From: Bacillota bacterium
GTDB taxonomy: Bacteria > Bacillota > Clostridia > Acetivibrionales > JAEZXR01
Direction: 5' to 3'
Length of the DNA stretch: 64,000 bases
NCBI GenBank assembly: GCA_023419605.1
Contig: JAEZXR010000123.1
Location: 1 to 64,000, forward strand
Both the position numbers and the translations under genes were made by a program. How positions within the stretch are numbered: position 1 is the stretch's first letter; every line of letters starts with the position of its first letter. Shown one piece after another: positions 33,924 through 43,287 of this stretch. The notes beneath the pieces are model-generated. The model worked only from the letters and a program-made list of their open reading frames with translations, did no database searches and was not told the origin of the DNA.

Positions 33924-36161
33924 ATGAGTATTTCAAATAGTGAGGAAAGTGTTGCAAGGCTAAAGGGCGGCATTGATTGGGAAAAGTTTTTAGCCAGGCA
34001 TGATATGACATGGTCGGTAAGGCCGTTGACGTGGGATGATGGTGCATTCCTGGGCAATGGGCTCATGGGTGCCATGATTTATAGCGAGGAACACAAAAGC
34101 AAAAGAAATGTACTGCGGTATGTCATGGGTCATACGGAGGTAACAGCGAAAAAACCGGGAACATCAGGCTACCCTCCACGCGTGCCTGTAGGCGAGTTTG
34201 AATTTGAAGCGGAGGGCCCTATCTACTATGGAACGACGATGCGGTTGGACCTGTGGAATGCCGAGCTGCGGGCAGATATCATTACAACAAAGGGAAAAGT
34301 CCAACTCCGGTCCTTTATCCACTCGGAGAAAATGGTGCTTGTTATTGAAATCGAAACTACAGAGGGGGAACGAGGTGCCAAGGTTCAATGGTACCCTTAC
34401 CCGGAGGTTGCTCCTGTTTTAAAATATGCGGACAGCATCAATGTCAACATGTACATCCCGGAGACGAAGGTAGATACAATACGTAAAGATGGAGTAAATA
34501 TAAGTACCCAAAGGTATTCGGATACCGAGGGCTGTACGACGGCATGGGAAGAAGTAATAAAATCCGAAAGCCGGCGCATATACTATATTTCTCTTGTAAA
34601 CGGCTGCAGCGAGGACGATGTTAAAAAGGCGGAGGATCATGTCAGGGATGCGGTAAGCAGTGATCTTACAGCTTTTGTAGAGACTCACAGAAGTTGGTGG
34701 CACCAATACTATAAAAAAAGTTTTATTTCCCTTTCGGATACCAGGCTGGAAGGGTTTTACTGGATACAGATGTACAAGCTGGCTGCAGCAACCCGTGCAG
34801 AATACAGGATTATCGACAATCAGGGGCCCTGGCTGTCCACAACCCCCTGGCCCGGAAGCTGGTTCAACATGAATGTTCAAATGGCCTATTCCCCGGTTTA
34901 TACCTCCAATCATCTGGAAATCGGTGAGTCCTTGTGCAGAGAGCTGGACCGGTACCGGGACAATCTGATTCTGAATGCTCCGGAAGAGTACCGGTATGAT
35001 TCTGCCGCACTGGGAAGGAGCAGCAGCTATAATTTGAGAAATAGCCTGGATAAGGAGATCGGGGATCTGACCTGGGTTTGTCATAATGTTTGGAGACAAT
35101 ACAGGCATTCCATGGATGATACTATGCTGAGAAACAGCTTGTATCCGCTGCTGCGTCGGAGTATCAATTTCTATCTGCATATCCTGGAGAAGGAAGCGGA
35201 TGGAAAGCTCCACATGCCGGAGACCATATCGCCGGAATACGGATCTTTCTTGCAGCTGACGGTAAGAGACAGCCACTATGATCTGGCACTTCTGCGTTGG
35301 GGGTGTGAGACGCTGCTGTGGATTTGCGACAGGCTGCAGTTGGAGGACCCACTGATAGGTACATGGAAGGATGTTTTGGAGCATTTGGTGGAATTCCCCA
35401 TGGATGATACCGGATTCATGGTGGGGAAGGATGTGCCCCTGACCCATGGCCATCGCCATTTCAGCCATTTGCTGGCGGTATTTCCGCTGCATTTGCTGAG
35501 TGGGGAGCAGGAAGAGGAAAGAAATCTCATTTATAAATCCTTGCGGCATTGGTTCAGCATGGAAGGCGATCTCCGTGGCTTTACCTTTACGGGAGCCGCA
35601 TCCATCGCTGCATCCATCGGCCGTGGAGATGAAGCGCTCCAATATCTGAAGACGGCCCTGGAACTATTTAAGCCCAATACCATGTATAAGGAAGCCGGGC
35701 CGGTGATAGAATCCCCTCTCGCTGCGGCAGAGGCGGTCAATGACATGCTTTTGCAAAGCTGGGGCGGGAAAATCCGTGTATTCCCTGCGGTACCCCGGGA
35801 ATGGAAAGATGTAACCTTCCATCACTTCCGTGCAGAAGGCGCATTTCTGGTCAGTGCAGCCCGTAAGGACGGCAAGACCCGGTTCATCTGTATCGAAAGC
35901 CTCGCAGGAGAGCCCTGCACGGTAATGGCAGACTTGGAAGGTGAAATACGGGTTGTTGGAAATAAGCCCGTAAGTTTTAAAAAATCAGCGCCAAATATAT
36001 TTGAGCTGGACCTGAAAAAAGGGGAACAAGCGATTCTGTATGCTGGCAGCGAACTGCGTGATTTAACAATTGAGCCTATAGAGGCCGAAGCGGCTTTATG
36101 TAATTACTTTGGGGGAAACAAGCCCTGGAGGCTTTATGGAATTCCCCATACCTCTCTTTGA
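33924..36161 (+). CDS. Divergent GH95-like (alpha/alpha)6 glycosidase
   Basis: 745 aa, cytoplasmic, same overall architecture as the preceding GH95. The segments FNMNVQMAYSP (for NINTQMNYWP), THGHRHFSH and LLQSWGGKIRVFPAVPREW align well. The usual general-acid stretch before GHRH is replaced (GFMVGKDVPLTHGHRH), and the QIDGNFGAAAG motif reads VIESPLAAAEA, changing Asp to Glu. This points to altered chemistry or specificity, or to an unclassified relative of GH95. GGAGGAAGGG lies directly before ATG. It is 31 bp downstream of the first GH95. Confidence 0.72.
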   Translation: MSISNSEESVARLKGGIDWEKFLARHDMTWSVRPLTWDDGAFLGNGLMGAMIYSEEHKSKRNVLRYVMGHTEVTAKKPGTSGYPPRVPVGEFEFEAEGPIYYGTTMRLDLWNAELRADIITTKGKVQLRSFIHSEKMVLVIEIETTEGERGAKVQWYPYPEVAPVLKYADSINVNMYIPETKVDTIRKDGVNISTQRYSDTEGCTTAWEEVIKSESRRIYYISLVNGCSEDDVKKAEDHVRDAVSSDLTAFVETHRSWWHQYYKKSFISLSDTRLEGFYWIQMYKLAAATRAEYRIIDNQGPWLSTTPWPGSWFNMNVQMAYSPVYTSNHLEIGESLCRELDRYRDNLILNAPEEYRYDSAALGRSSSYNLRNSLDKEIGDLTWVCHNVWRQYRHSMDDTMLRNSLYPLLRRSINFYLHILEKEADGKLHMPETISPEYGSFLQLTVRDSHYDLALLRWGCETLLWICDRLQLEDPLIGTWKDVLEHLVEFPMDDTGFMVGKDVPLTHGHRHFSHLLAVFPLHLLSGEQEEERNLIYKSLRHWFSMEGDLRGFTFTGAASIAASIGRGDEALQYLKTALELFKPNTMYKEAGPVIESPLAAAEAVNDMLLQSWGGKIRVFPAVPREWKDVTFHHFRAEGAFLVSAARKDGKTRFICIESLAGEPCTVMADLEGEIRVVGNKPVSFKKSAPNIFELDLKKGEQAILYAGSELRDLTIEPIEAEAALCNYFGGNKPWRLYGIPHTSL

Positions 36162-36214
36162 ACTCAAAACCCTGGGGGATGGTAAAGCAGTTAACAAAAT
36201 GAAAAGGAAGAAAG

Positions 36215-37918
36215 ATGACAGTGAAGTTGCATCATAGGAGGGAGATTATTTTGGAGAGCATTTTGGAAAAGGGTGCTGTTGTGCCGGACAGGAAGAGAAT
36301 AGTTTTTCTTGGTGACAGCATAACCCATAATGGTACCTATATAGCACATATGAATATGTATTTTTTTCAGCACGTGGCCGATAAAAAGCTTGATTTTATA
36401 AACCTGGGAGTAAGCAGTGAAACTGCATCGGGACTTAGTGAACCGGATCATCCCTTTCCACGGCCCTGTGTGCATGAACGCATAGACAGGGCTCTTGCAG
36501 TAAGCAAACCCGAGTGGGCTGTTGTTTGCTACGGAATGAATGACGGGATCTACCACCCCCTTTCGGAACAGCGTTTCAAAGCCTATAAGGAAGGTATTAC
36601 AGGGGTTATTAATAAAATACATGCAGTAGGGGCAAAAGCTATCGTTTTGACACCGCCTCCTTTTGATCCGGCATCTGCGAAGAATTGCAGGCTCCTTCAA
36701 GAGTCCGGAGGAATATTCAGCTTCAGGGAACCTTTTGTAGGATATGATACTGTGTTAAAAAAATATGGTGAATGGATACTTTCGGAACTTGACGGTATAG
36801 CAGACAAAGTGATCGATATCCATACTCCGCTCAAACAGTATATCAACAAGCAGAGGGAACACGACCCTGATTATATCTCTGGAGACGGCATACATCCAAA
36901 CATTGATGGGCACTGGATTATTGCCAGCACGTTTTTAAAGGAACTGTTTACCATCTGCCTTGATCAGATTCCTGCACATGTAATGAGTCCGGAGAGTTCA
37001 ACTCTTTTCAAGCTTGTCATGGAACGCCACAGAACTTTGAGTGCAGCGTGGAAAGAGCATATAGGCCATACCAATCCTAACAAGGATGAGGCATTACCGT
37101 TGGAGGAAGCTTTACTTCGTGCTAAGGGTATGGAAGAAGAAATCCATGCAATTATAGGTAAGGATAAGGGCGAGTCCGCTGAAAAGGTTTCCCTTTGGAA
37201 AGGGTATGAACGTCATGATTTTTATATCGGGGGACGTGAAGCCATTCTGATAGAACCGAAAACGCCTGCCCATGGAAATCCGTGGGTGTGGAGGACGGAA
37301 TTCTTTGATGCTTTTTCCTATGCTGACATGGCATTATTGGAAAAAGGCTGGCATATTGCATACCTCCGGATAAGCAACATGTATGGGTGTCCGGAAGCCG
37401 TTGATAGGATGCGGTCCTTTCAGGAATACATGGTAAAAACGTATAAGCTTGCAAGCCGGGCTGTATTGTTCGGCTTCAGCCGTGGAGGACTTTACGCCTT
37501 CAATTATGCGGCAAGATATCCTCAGGATGTAGCAGCGCTTTATCTGGATGCGCCGGTTCTTGATATACGCAGCTGGCCTGGTGGAAAGGGCGCCGGAAGC
37601 GGGGCACCAAAGGAATGGCGGCAGTGTCTGGCCATTTATGGACTTGACGAAGAGACAGTAAAAAGCTTTAAGGAAAATCCCCTCGATAAGGCTGAGGCCG
37701 TGGTTAAAGCGGAGATACCGGTGATTATCGTTGCAGGGGATGCGGATGAAATCGTGCCCATGGCCGAAAATACTGTAAAGCTGGTTGAATGCTTCAAAAA
37801 ACAGGGAGGAAAAATCAAACTGATTGTGAAGCCGGGAGTAGGGCATCACCCCCATAGTCTGGAAGAACCGGGGGAGATTGTTGAATTCCTTCAAGAAAAC
37901 GCCATGCACAGGCTATGA
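36215..37918 (+). CDS. Two-domain hydrolase: SGNH esterase fused to alpha/beta hydrolase
   Basis: 567 aa, cytoplasmic. Residues about 28-255 form an SGNH/GDSL esterase: FLGDSIT (Ser35), NLGVS, YGMNDG and DGIHPN (Asp224, His227). Residues about 310-565 form an alpha/beta hydrolase with nucleophile elbow GFSRGG (Ser near 421), an Asp candidate in AGDADEIVP and a histidine in GVGHHPH. Both triads look intact. Such enzymes remove acetyl or similar ester groups; with GH95s this suggests de-esterification of imported xyloglucan or pectic oligosaccharides. ATG 36215 has AAGGAAG; TTG 36251 with AGGAGGGAG is an alternative start. Confidence 0.8.
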   Translation: MTVKLHHRREIILESILEKGAVVPDRKRIVFLGDSITHNGTYIAHMNMYFFQHVADKKLDFINLGVSSETASGLSEPDHPFPRPCVHERIDRALAVSKPEWAVVCYGMNDGIYHPLSEQRFKAYKEGITGVINKIHAVGAKAIVLTPPPFDPASAKNCRLLQESGGIFSFREPFVGYDTVLKKYGEWILSELDGIADKVIDIHTPLKQYINKQREHDPDYISGDGIHPNIDGHWIIASTFLKELFTICLDQIPAHVMSPESSTLFKLVMERHRTLSAAWKEHIGHTNPNKDEALPLEEALLRAKGMEEEIHAIIGKDKGESAEKVSLWKGYERHDFYIGGREAILIEPKTPAHGNPWVWRTEFFDAFSYADMALLEKGWHIAYLRISNMYGCPEAVDRMRSFQEYMVKTYKLASRAVLFGFSRGGLYAFNYAARYPQDVAALYLDAPVLDIRSWPGGKGAGSGAPKEWRQCLAIYGLDEETVKSFKENPLDKAEAVVKAEIPVIIVAGDADEIVPMAENTVKLVECFKKQGGKIKLIVKPGVGHHPHSLEEPGEIVEFLQENAMHRL

Positions 37919-38014
37919 TGGATTGTGATACGGATGCAAATGTCTCCCGACGGCCGGAATATCGGGATTTTCCGGCAGAGCGTTGAATAAATGGAGTTTT
38001 TGTAATATAATTAT

Positions 38015-38143
38015 AAGTCATGTAACAGGTATCGTACTTTGGATCAGAACTTTCCCGGCAAGTAAACCGCTTCAAAGCCTGAGCGTTTTACTTACCGATT
38101 CTTATACGGTTCAAAGTACGCTGCTGCGCATGACTTTTATTTT
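38015..38143 (+). ncRNA. Rod-like structured leader upstream of topB
   Basis: Three nested helices fold one rod: 38015-38022 with 38129-38136 (8 bp), 38033-38045 with 38108-38120 (13 bp with two G-U pairs), 38057-38071 with 38082-38096 (15 positions, two mismatches). Near-symmetric internal loops separate them, and TTATTTTTT follows. This resembles a terminator-closed regulatory RNA or MITE. A smaller GCCGGAA/TTCCGGC hairpin at about 37953-37976 probably ends the upstream operon. No known riboswitch consensus was recognised. Confidence 0.5.
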
Positions 38144-38169
38144 TTGGAAGAAACGAGAGGTTATTATAC

Positions 38170-40332
38170 ATGGGAAAAATAGTAGTATTGGCAGAGAAGC
38201 CTTCCGTTGGGAGAGACCTGGCTAAAGTGCTGGGCTGCGGCAAAAACGGAAACGGATACCTGGAAGGGCAGCGGTATATCGTTACCTGGGCACTGGGGCA
38301 TCTGGTAACCCTGGCAGACCCGGAGGCCTATGGGGAGAAATATAAAACCTGGAGCATTGAAACCCTTCCGATGCTTCCGGCAAAAATGCAGTTGGTCGTA
38401 ATCCGGGAAACTTCCAAGCAGTTTGGAATTGTAAAGAATCTGCTGCATAGAGGGGACGTGGACGAACTGGTAATTGCCACCGACTCCGGGCGGGAAGGGG
38501 AGCTGGTGGCCCGGTGGATCATGGAGAAGGCCGGATTCAACAAGCCTGTAAAAAGGTTGTGGATCTCTTCCCAGACGGACAAGGCCATCAAGGACGGGTT
38601 TAACAGCCTGAAACCTGCCAGGGAATATGACAATCTCTATTACTCGGCCCAATGCCGTGCGGAAGCGGATTGGCTTATCGGATTGAACGTGACCCGTGCC
38701 CTGACGTGTAAGTATAACGCGCAGCTTTCTGCGGGAAGGGTTCAGACGCCGACCCTGGCTATGATTGTCCAGCGGGAAGAGGAAATCCGCAGATTCATTC
38801 CGAAGGATTTCTGGACCGTAAGTGCTGTTGCCAAAGGCTTTAACATCCAATGGCAGGACAGGAAGAGCGGGCAGACACGTCTTTTTGATAAGGCCAAGTC
38901 GGAGGAAATCGTAAAAAAGGTTACGGGTGCTGCAGGTGTTGTGGTAGAAGTAAAGAAGGACCTGAAAAAGGAACTGCCGCCGCTGGCTTATGACCTGACG
39001 GAACTGCAGCGGGATGCAAACCGCAGATTTAATTATTCCGCCAAGCAAACCTTATCCATCATGCAAAGATTGTATGAACAGCATAAATTGGTGACATATC
39101 CTAGAACCGATTCCCGGCATATTACGCAGGACATGGTTTCTACACTGGGAGAAAGGCTGAAAAGCGTAGCCATCGGCCCCTATGCCACTATGGCCCGGGA
39201 AGTCACGAAGCGTGGAATGCAGGTGACAAAGCGCCTGGTGGACAACAGTAAGGTGACGGACCATCACGCAATTATTCCTACGGAGCAGTATGTAGATCTT
39301 TCTTCCTTGAATTCGGAGGAAAGAAATATTTATGATTTAATCGTAAGAAGGTTTATCGCAGTTCTGAGTTCTGCTTTTGAGTATGAGCAAACCACGGTGA
39401 AAATAGAGGCCCAGGGGGAGCTGTTTTCTGCAAGGGGTAAAATCGTCAAATCCTCCGGATGGAAGTCTGTTTACGAAGGCAGGAGCCTGAAGGAAGAGGA
39501 CGAGGAGGAAGAGGGCGACCAAAGCCTGCCGGAGATCAAGCAGGGTGAGTCGGTAAAGCTCACAGGCATTCGCGCTGTCAATGGAAAAACCAAGCCGCCT
39601 GCACGGTATAATGAAGCAACCTTGCTTTCGGCCATGGAGCACCCGGGGAAGTTCATCGAAGATGAGGAACTCCGGGAAACCATGGACAAGACCAGTGGCC
39701 TGGGTACGCCGGCCACCCGGGCGGATATCATCGAGAAGCTTTTCGATTCCTTTTATATGGAACGAAAAGGAAAGGACATTGTGCCGACTTCGAAAGGGAT
39801 TCAACTGGTAGGGCTGGTACCGGAGGAGTTGAAATCACCGGAGCTCACTGCGAAGTGGGAGCAGCAGCTTTCCCTCATCAGCAAGGGAAAGGCCAAGCCT
39901 GTGCTTTTTGTCAATGACATGAAAAGTTACGCTTCCAAGCTGGTGTCTACGGTGGTGGCCAGCAGCGACAGCTTCCGTCATGACAATATGACCCGGGAGA
40001 AGTGCCCGGACTGTGGGAAGTTTATGCTGGAGGTTAACGGGAAAAAAGGAAAGATGCTGGTATGCCAGGACCGGGAGTGCGGACACCGGAAGCAGATGAC
40101 GGTGGTTTCCAATGCCAGGTGCCCGGAATGTCATAAGAAGATGGAGATCCGTGGGGAAGGGGATAACAAGTCCTTCTACTGTGCCTGCGGGTACCGGGAG
40201 AAGCTGGAGGCCTTCAAAAAACGGAAGAGTGAGCATGTAAACAAGAAAGAGGTAACGAATTACCTTAGAAAGCAAGAAGATGAGGGTATTAATTCGGCAT
40301 TAGCTGAGGCTCTCGCTAAATGGAAAAAATAG
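38170..40332 (+). CDS. topB: DNA topoisomerase III (type IA)
   Basis: 720 aa. Toprim domain at the N-terminus (KIVVLAEKPSVGRDLAKVL; acidic TDSGREGELVARW) and the catalytic tyrosine Y310 in LVTYPRTDSRH. The full central gate domains are present. The C-terminus has zinc-ribbon pairs (CPDCGKF...CQDRECGH and CPECHKK...CACGY). It relaxes or decatenates DNA during replication and recombination. GAGAGG is 9 bp before ATG. It is a single gene within the carbohydrate region, closed by a terminator. Clostridia often carry more than one TopB, so this may not be the only copy. Confidence 0.93.
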   Translation: MGKIVVLAEKPSVGRDLAKVLGCGKNGNGYLEGQRYIVTWALGHLVTLADPEAYGEKYKTWSIETLPMLPAKMQLVVIRETSKQFGIVKNLLHRGDVDELVIATDSGREGELVARWIMEKAGFNKPVKRLWISSQTDKAIKDGFNSLKPAREYDNLYYSAQCRAEADWLIGLNVTRALTCKYNAQLSAGRVQTPTLAMIVQREEEIRRFIPKDFWTVSAVAKGFNIQWQDRKSGQTRLFDKAKSEEIVKKVTGAAGVVVEVKKDLKKELPPLAYDLTELQRDANRRFNYSAKQTLSIMQRLYEQHKLVTYPRTDSRHITQDMVSTLGERLKSVAIGPYATMAREVTKRGMQVTKRLVDNSKVTDHHAIIPTEQYVDLSSLNSEERNIYDLIVRRFIAVLSSAFEYEQTTVKIEAQGELFSARGKIVKSSGWKSVYEGRSLKEEDEEEEGDQSLPEIKQGESVKLTGIRAVNGKTKPPARYNEATLLSAMEHPGKFIEDEELRETMDKTSGLGTPATRADIIEKLFDSFYMERKGKDIVPTSKGIQLVGLVPEELKSPELTAKWEQQLSLISKGKAKPVLFVNDMKSYASKLVSTVVASSDSFRHDNMTREKCPDCGKFMLEVNGKKGKMLVCQDRECGHRKQMTVVSNARCPECHKKMEIRGEGDNKSFYCACGYREKLEAFKKRKSEHVNKKEVTNYLRKQEDEGINSALAEALAKWKK

Positions 40333-40410
40333 ATTTTTTGATAGTAGTGACTAGCTGAGTAACATTGTAATTTGTCTCGGAGCAGCAATTATTGGGTATC
40401 TGGATTTTGA

Positions 40411-40456
40411 AGAGTGGGTGATCTGTAGGCTAACTGCCTTTCGGATTGCCCACTCT
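40411..40456 (+). terminator. topB terminator
   Basis: AGAGTGGG (40411-40418) pairs with CCCACTCT (40449-40456) at the base of a longer imperfect hairpin followed by TAATAA. The rest of 40457-40649 is AT-rich, with the regulator promoter presumably there. Confidence 0.5.
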
Positions 40457-40649
40457 TAATAACGGGAACTGAGTACTTAATTACCTATGAGTTTCTAAAT
40501 AAAAAACTATTGAATTAAAACAAAATACATGTTATATTTAAAATGTAAAAAATTTAAGCTCGCAAACAATATATGATTGTGGCTAAATGGAAAACTATCA
40601 CATCATCTATTCTGCTATTTATATTAACAGTTACGGGAGGTTAGTGCCA

Positions 40650-41585
40650 ATGACAAAGCAGATATCACTTAACATCGATAACGAAAAAGAACTATATGAA
40701 ATTACAAGGGCTTTAGCTTCCGAAGTCAGAATCGAGATACTGAAGCTTTTGAACTACAGCAGTTTGAATGTGAACGAGATTGCAGAAAAACTGAACATTC
40801 CCACCTCCACAGCGGCTGTCAATGTAAAGGTGCTTGAGGATGCAGGGCTGATATTGACTGAACTGCAGCCGGGTGTAAGAGGCTCGATGAAATTGTGCAG
40901 CAGAAGAATGGATGCAATAAACATTGAATTATTCTCTCAATACGGCAATTCCAATATAAATTCCTTTTACATAAATATGCCTATTGGATGCTATGCAGAC
41001 TGCAATATTGTTCCTACCTGTGGGATAATGAATGAAAAGGGCAATATCCACACGCAAGATGATCCGCGAGGCTTTTACTATCCTGAAAGAAATTCTGCAC
41101 AAATGATGTGGTTTTATAAAGGGTACGTGGAATACCGCTTTCCCAACAGTATTTTAAACCACGGAAAAGCGACACTGCTGGAGATATCTTTGGAATTATG
41201 TTCAGAAGCTCCGAATTATAGGAATAATTGGCCATCGGATATAACGATGTGGATTAACGGAGTGGAAATAGGTACTTGGACAAGTCCTGGGGATTTCGGG
41301 GGCAGAAGAGGTAGGCTGAACCCGCAATGGTGGCCTGATTCCAGCACCCAGTACGGACTCCTGAAGACCTGGAGAGTTGTAGAAGGTGGGTCCTATATAG
41401 ATGAAGTCAAGATATCGGATGTTGATTTGAAAAAGATTGAGCTTGAAAAGAATGACTATATTAGTGTAAGAATTGGAATAAAGGAAGATGCCAAAAATAT
41501 TGGCGGAATCAATATCTTTGGTGAAAAATTTGGTGATCATCCTCAGAATATAGTCATGCGGATTGATTACGTAAATAACTTCTAG
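40650..41585 (+). CDS. ArsR-type regulator with C-terminal jelly-roll-like domain
   Basis: 311 aa. Residues about 1-85 form an ArsR winged helix (EITRALASEVRIEILKLLN, NEIAEKLNIPTSTAAVNVKVLEDAGLI). The remaining 220 residues contain no DNA-binding or kinase motif but a beta-rich domain with aromatic and Gly-rich stretches (WFYKGYVEYRFPN, MWINGVEIGTWTSPGDFGGRRG, YGLLKTWRVV), like a carbohydrate-binding jelly roll. It lacks the usual ArsR metal cysteines. A sugar-sensing repressor for the importer downstream is the natural reading. ATG 40650 has GGGAGG 9 bp upstream; an earlier in-frame ATG has no site. Confidence 0.75.
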   Translation: MTKQISLNIDNEKELYEITRALASEVRIEILKLLNYSSLNVNEIAEKLNIPTSTAAVNVKVLEDAGLILTELQPGVRGSMKLCSRRMDAINIELFSQYGNSNINSFYINMPIGCYADCNIVPTCGIMNEKGNIHTQDDPRGFYYPERNSAQMMWFYKGYVEYRFPNSILNHGKATLLEISLELCSEAPNYRNNWPSDITMWINGVEIGTWTSPGDFGGRRGRLNPQWWPDSSTQYGLLKTWRVVEGGSYIDEVKISDVDLKKIELEKNDYISVRIGIKEDAKNIGGINIFGEKFGDHPQNIVMRIDYVNNF

Positions 41586-41650
41586 AATTCGGGTATAATT
41601 GCTTTTTGTCAAAACAAACAAAAAATATGTAAAAAAACATAAAAAGTGTT

Positions 41651-41664
41651 TTAAAGCGTTTGTT
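41651..41664 (+). promoter_or_regulatory. Weak cre-like site before importer operon
   Basis: TTAAAGCGTTTGTT partly matches the CcpA cre consensus (the AAAGCGTTT core fits, the outer positions only partly). It lies 181 bp before the binding-protein gene. The rest of the 41586-41844 gap has no gene. Confidence 0.25.
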
Positions 41665-41844
41665 TATCTTATGATAAGAGCCTACTGCTTACGTAGTTTA
41701 CGGTTTTTTTGCAGGCTGTCAGCCGGAATCCGACATAAACCGTATACCATATCGTTATTTGTAAAAGGGGGTGAGGCGGATTTACGGATAAACAGAGACA
41801 AGTAGTGGCATAAGAAGCTGACAAATTTTAAAGGAGGAAACGAG

Positions 41845-43191
41845 ATGTTAGCAAAAAGCAAAAAAAATCTGGTTATTATGTCTTTAGCATTTACTCTTAC
41901 CGCAAGCCTGGTTTTAGGCGGCTGTGGCAGTAAAAACGGTGCTTCAGGGAATTCAGGCACAGACAATACCGCAAGTACGGCAAAGGATAAAGCTGAAGAT
42001 AAAACACTTGTTGCTGTGATGTGGGGAGAACAGGCGAGATGGGATGCTCAAAAAAAGGTGAATGACGCGTTCACACAGAAATATCCTAATTTAAAAATTG
42101 ACCTGCAGACGATGCCGAACGATACTTTCTTTACAAAGCTGCAGACTATGATTGCTGGAGGAACACCTCCCGACATTTCTCTGATGAATGAAATGTCTAC
42201 ACCTACATACGCAGCCAAAGGTATTATGGCTGATCTTACTGATTACATCAATAAGGATAAAACGTTTAAAAAAGATAGCATACCGGCAGGTATGTACGGG
42301 CCGTTCACTGTCAATGGAAAGCTATACTGTATGCCGACAATGACTTTTGTAAATTGTCTCTTCTATAATAAAGATCTTTTTGACAAGGCGGGGCTTCCGT
42401 ATCCTGACGAAAACATGACATGGGATACTCTCAGGGATACAGCCAAAAAGTTGACAAAAGATACCAACGGAGACGGAAAAATTGATCAATACGGCTTTAC
42501 ATTTGGAGCTTGGCCTAACTTCATTTTCCCCTATATTTGGGCTAATGGAGGAGAGTTTATAAAAGAGGACAGAAAAACAGCAGTTCTAAATTCTCCTGAG
42601 AATGTACAAACCTTCCAGTTCCTGCATGATCTTATTTGGAAAGACAAGGTTGCACCTTCTTCAGCAGCAAATAAGAGTAATGCATATGACTTTGCAAATG
42701 GTAATATTGCCATGTTTGATTTAGGCAGCTGGTGCGTAGCGGTTTATGACGATAAGAAGCTCAACTACGGAGTTACATTGACTCCTAAGGCACCCAATGG
42801 AAAACGTGCTGTAAATGCATTCCCTAATGGATGGTTTATCATACAACAGTCCAAGAACAAGGAAGATGCTTGGAAATACCTCGCTTATAATGCAAGTGAA
42901 GAAGGTCAGAAAATTGCTGCTGAAGGTAAGGTTGGTATGCCTACCAACGCACAAATCGCCAATTCAGACGCTTATCTGAAATCTTCAACAACTCCGGGTG
43001 TGGACCTGTCCGTTACAATAAAATCTGCAGCTATGGCAAGAGGTGCATACACTACTTCAAATTGGAGCGAAATCGAAACAAAGCTATGGCCTGAATTTGA
43101 TACCATATGGACCAAGGAAAATGCTGATGTGAAAGCAGTACTCGATGGTATGCAGACAAAGCTTCAAACTATGGTAGGCGAAGCTAAATAA
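41845..43191 (+). CDS. Sugar-binding lipoprotein of a CUT1 importer
   Basis: 448 aa lipoprotein: lipobox LGGC (Cys27), Ser/Gly/Thr-rich linker, then a family-1 sugar-binding fold (VAVMWGEQARWDAQKKVNDAF, MIAGGTPPDISLMNEMSTP, NGKLYCMPTMTFVNCLFYNKDLFDKAGLPYPDENMTW). AAGGAGG precedes ATG. It begins an operon of binding protein, two permeases and glycosidases, preceded by the ArsR-type regulator. The ligand is probably an arabino- or gluco-oligosaccharide judging by the enzymes; this is inference. Confidence 0.9.
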   Translation: MLAKSKKNLVIMSLAFTLTASLVLGGCGSKNGASGNSGTDNTASTAKDKAEDKTLVAVMWGEQARWDAQKKVNDAFTQKYPNLKIDLQTMPNDTFFTKLQTMIAGGTPPDISLMNEMSTPTYAAKGIMADLTDYINKDKTFKKDSIPAGMYGPFTVNGKLYCMPTMTFVNCLFYNKDLFDKAGLPYPDENMTWDTLRDTAKKLTKDTNGDGKIDQYGFTFGAWPNFIFPYIWANGGEFIKEDRKTAVLNSPENVQTFQFLHDLIWKDKVAPSSAANKSNAYDFANGNIAMFDLGSWCVAVYDDKKLNYGVTLTPKAPNGKRAVNAFPNGWFIIQQSKNKEDAWKYLAYNASEEGQKIAAEGKVGMPTNAQIANSDAYLKSSTTPGVDLSVTIKSAAMARGAYTTSNWSEIETKLWPEFDTIWTKENADVKAVLDGMQTKLQTMVGEAK

Positions 43192-43220
43192 TTGAAATTT
43201 ACAGATATGTTTTAATTCGA

Positions 43221-43257
43221 ACTATTACTGCAGGCTGAAAAAGCCTGCAGTAATAGT
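43221..43257 (+). terminator. Intra-operon hairpin between binding protein and permease
   Basis: A 15-bp perfect stem (43221-43235 / 43243-43257) with a 7-nt loop, in the same operon position as those at 25381 and 53367. It probably sets a high binding-protein to permease ratio. Confidence 0.7.
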
Positions 43258-43287
43258 ATACCAAATAATAAAGTGAGGTAATGCAAC

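Noticed and set aside
41651..41664. Strong CcpA catabolite-repression site
   Set aside because: Only the core fits the cre consensus; kept as a weak regulatory note, not a finding.
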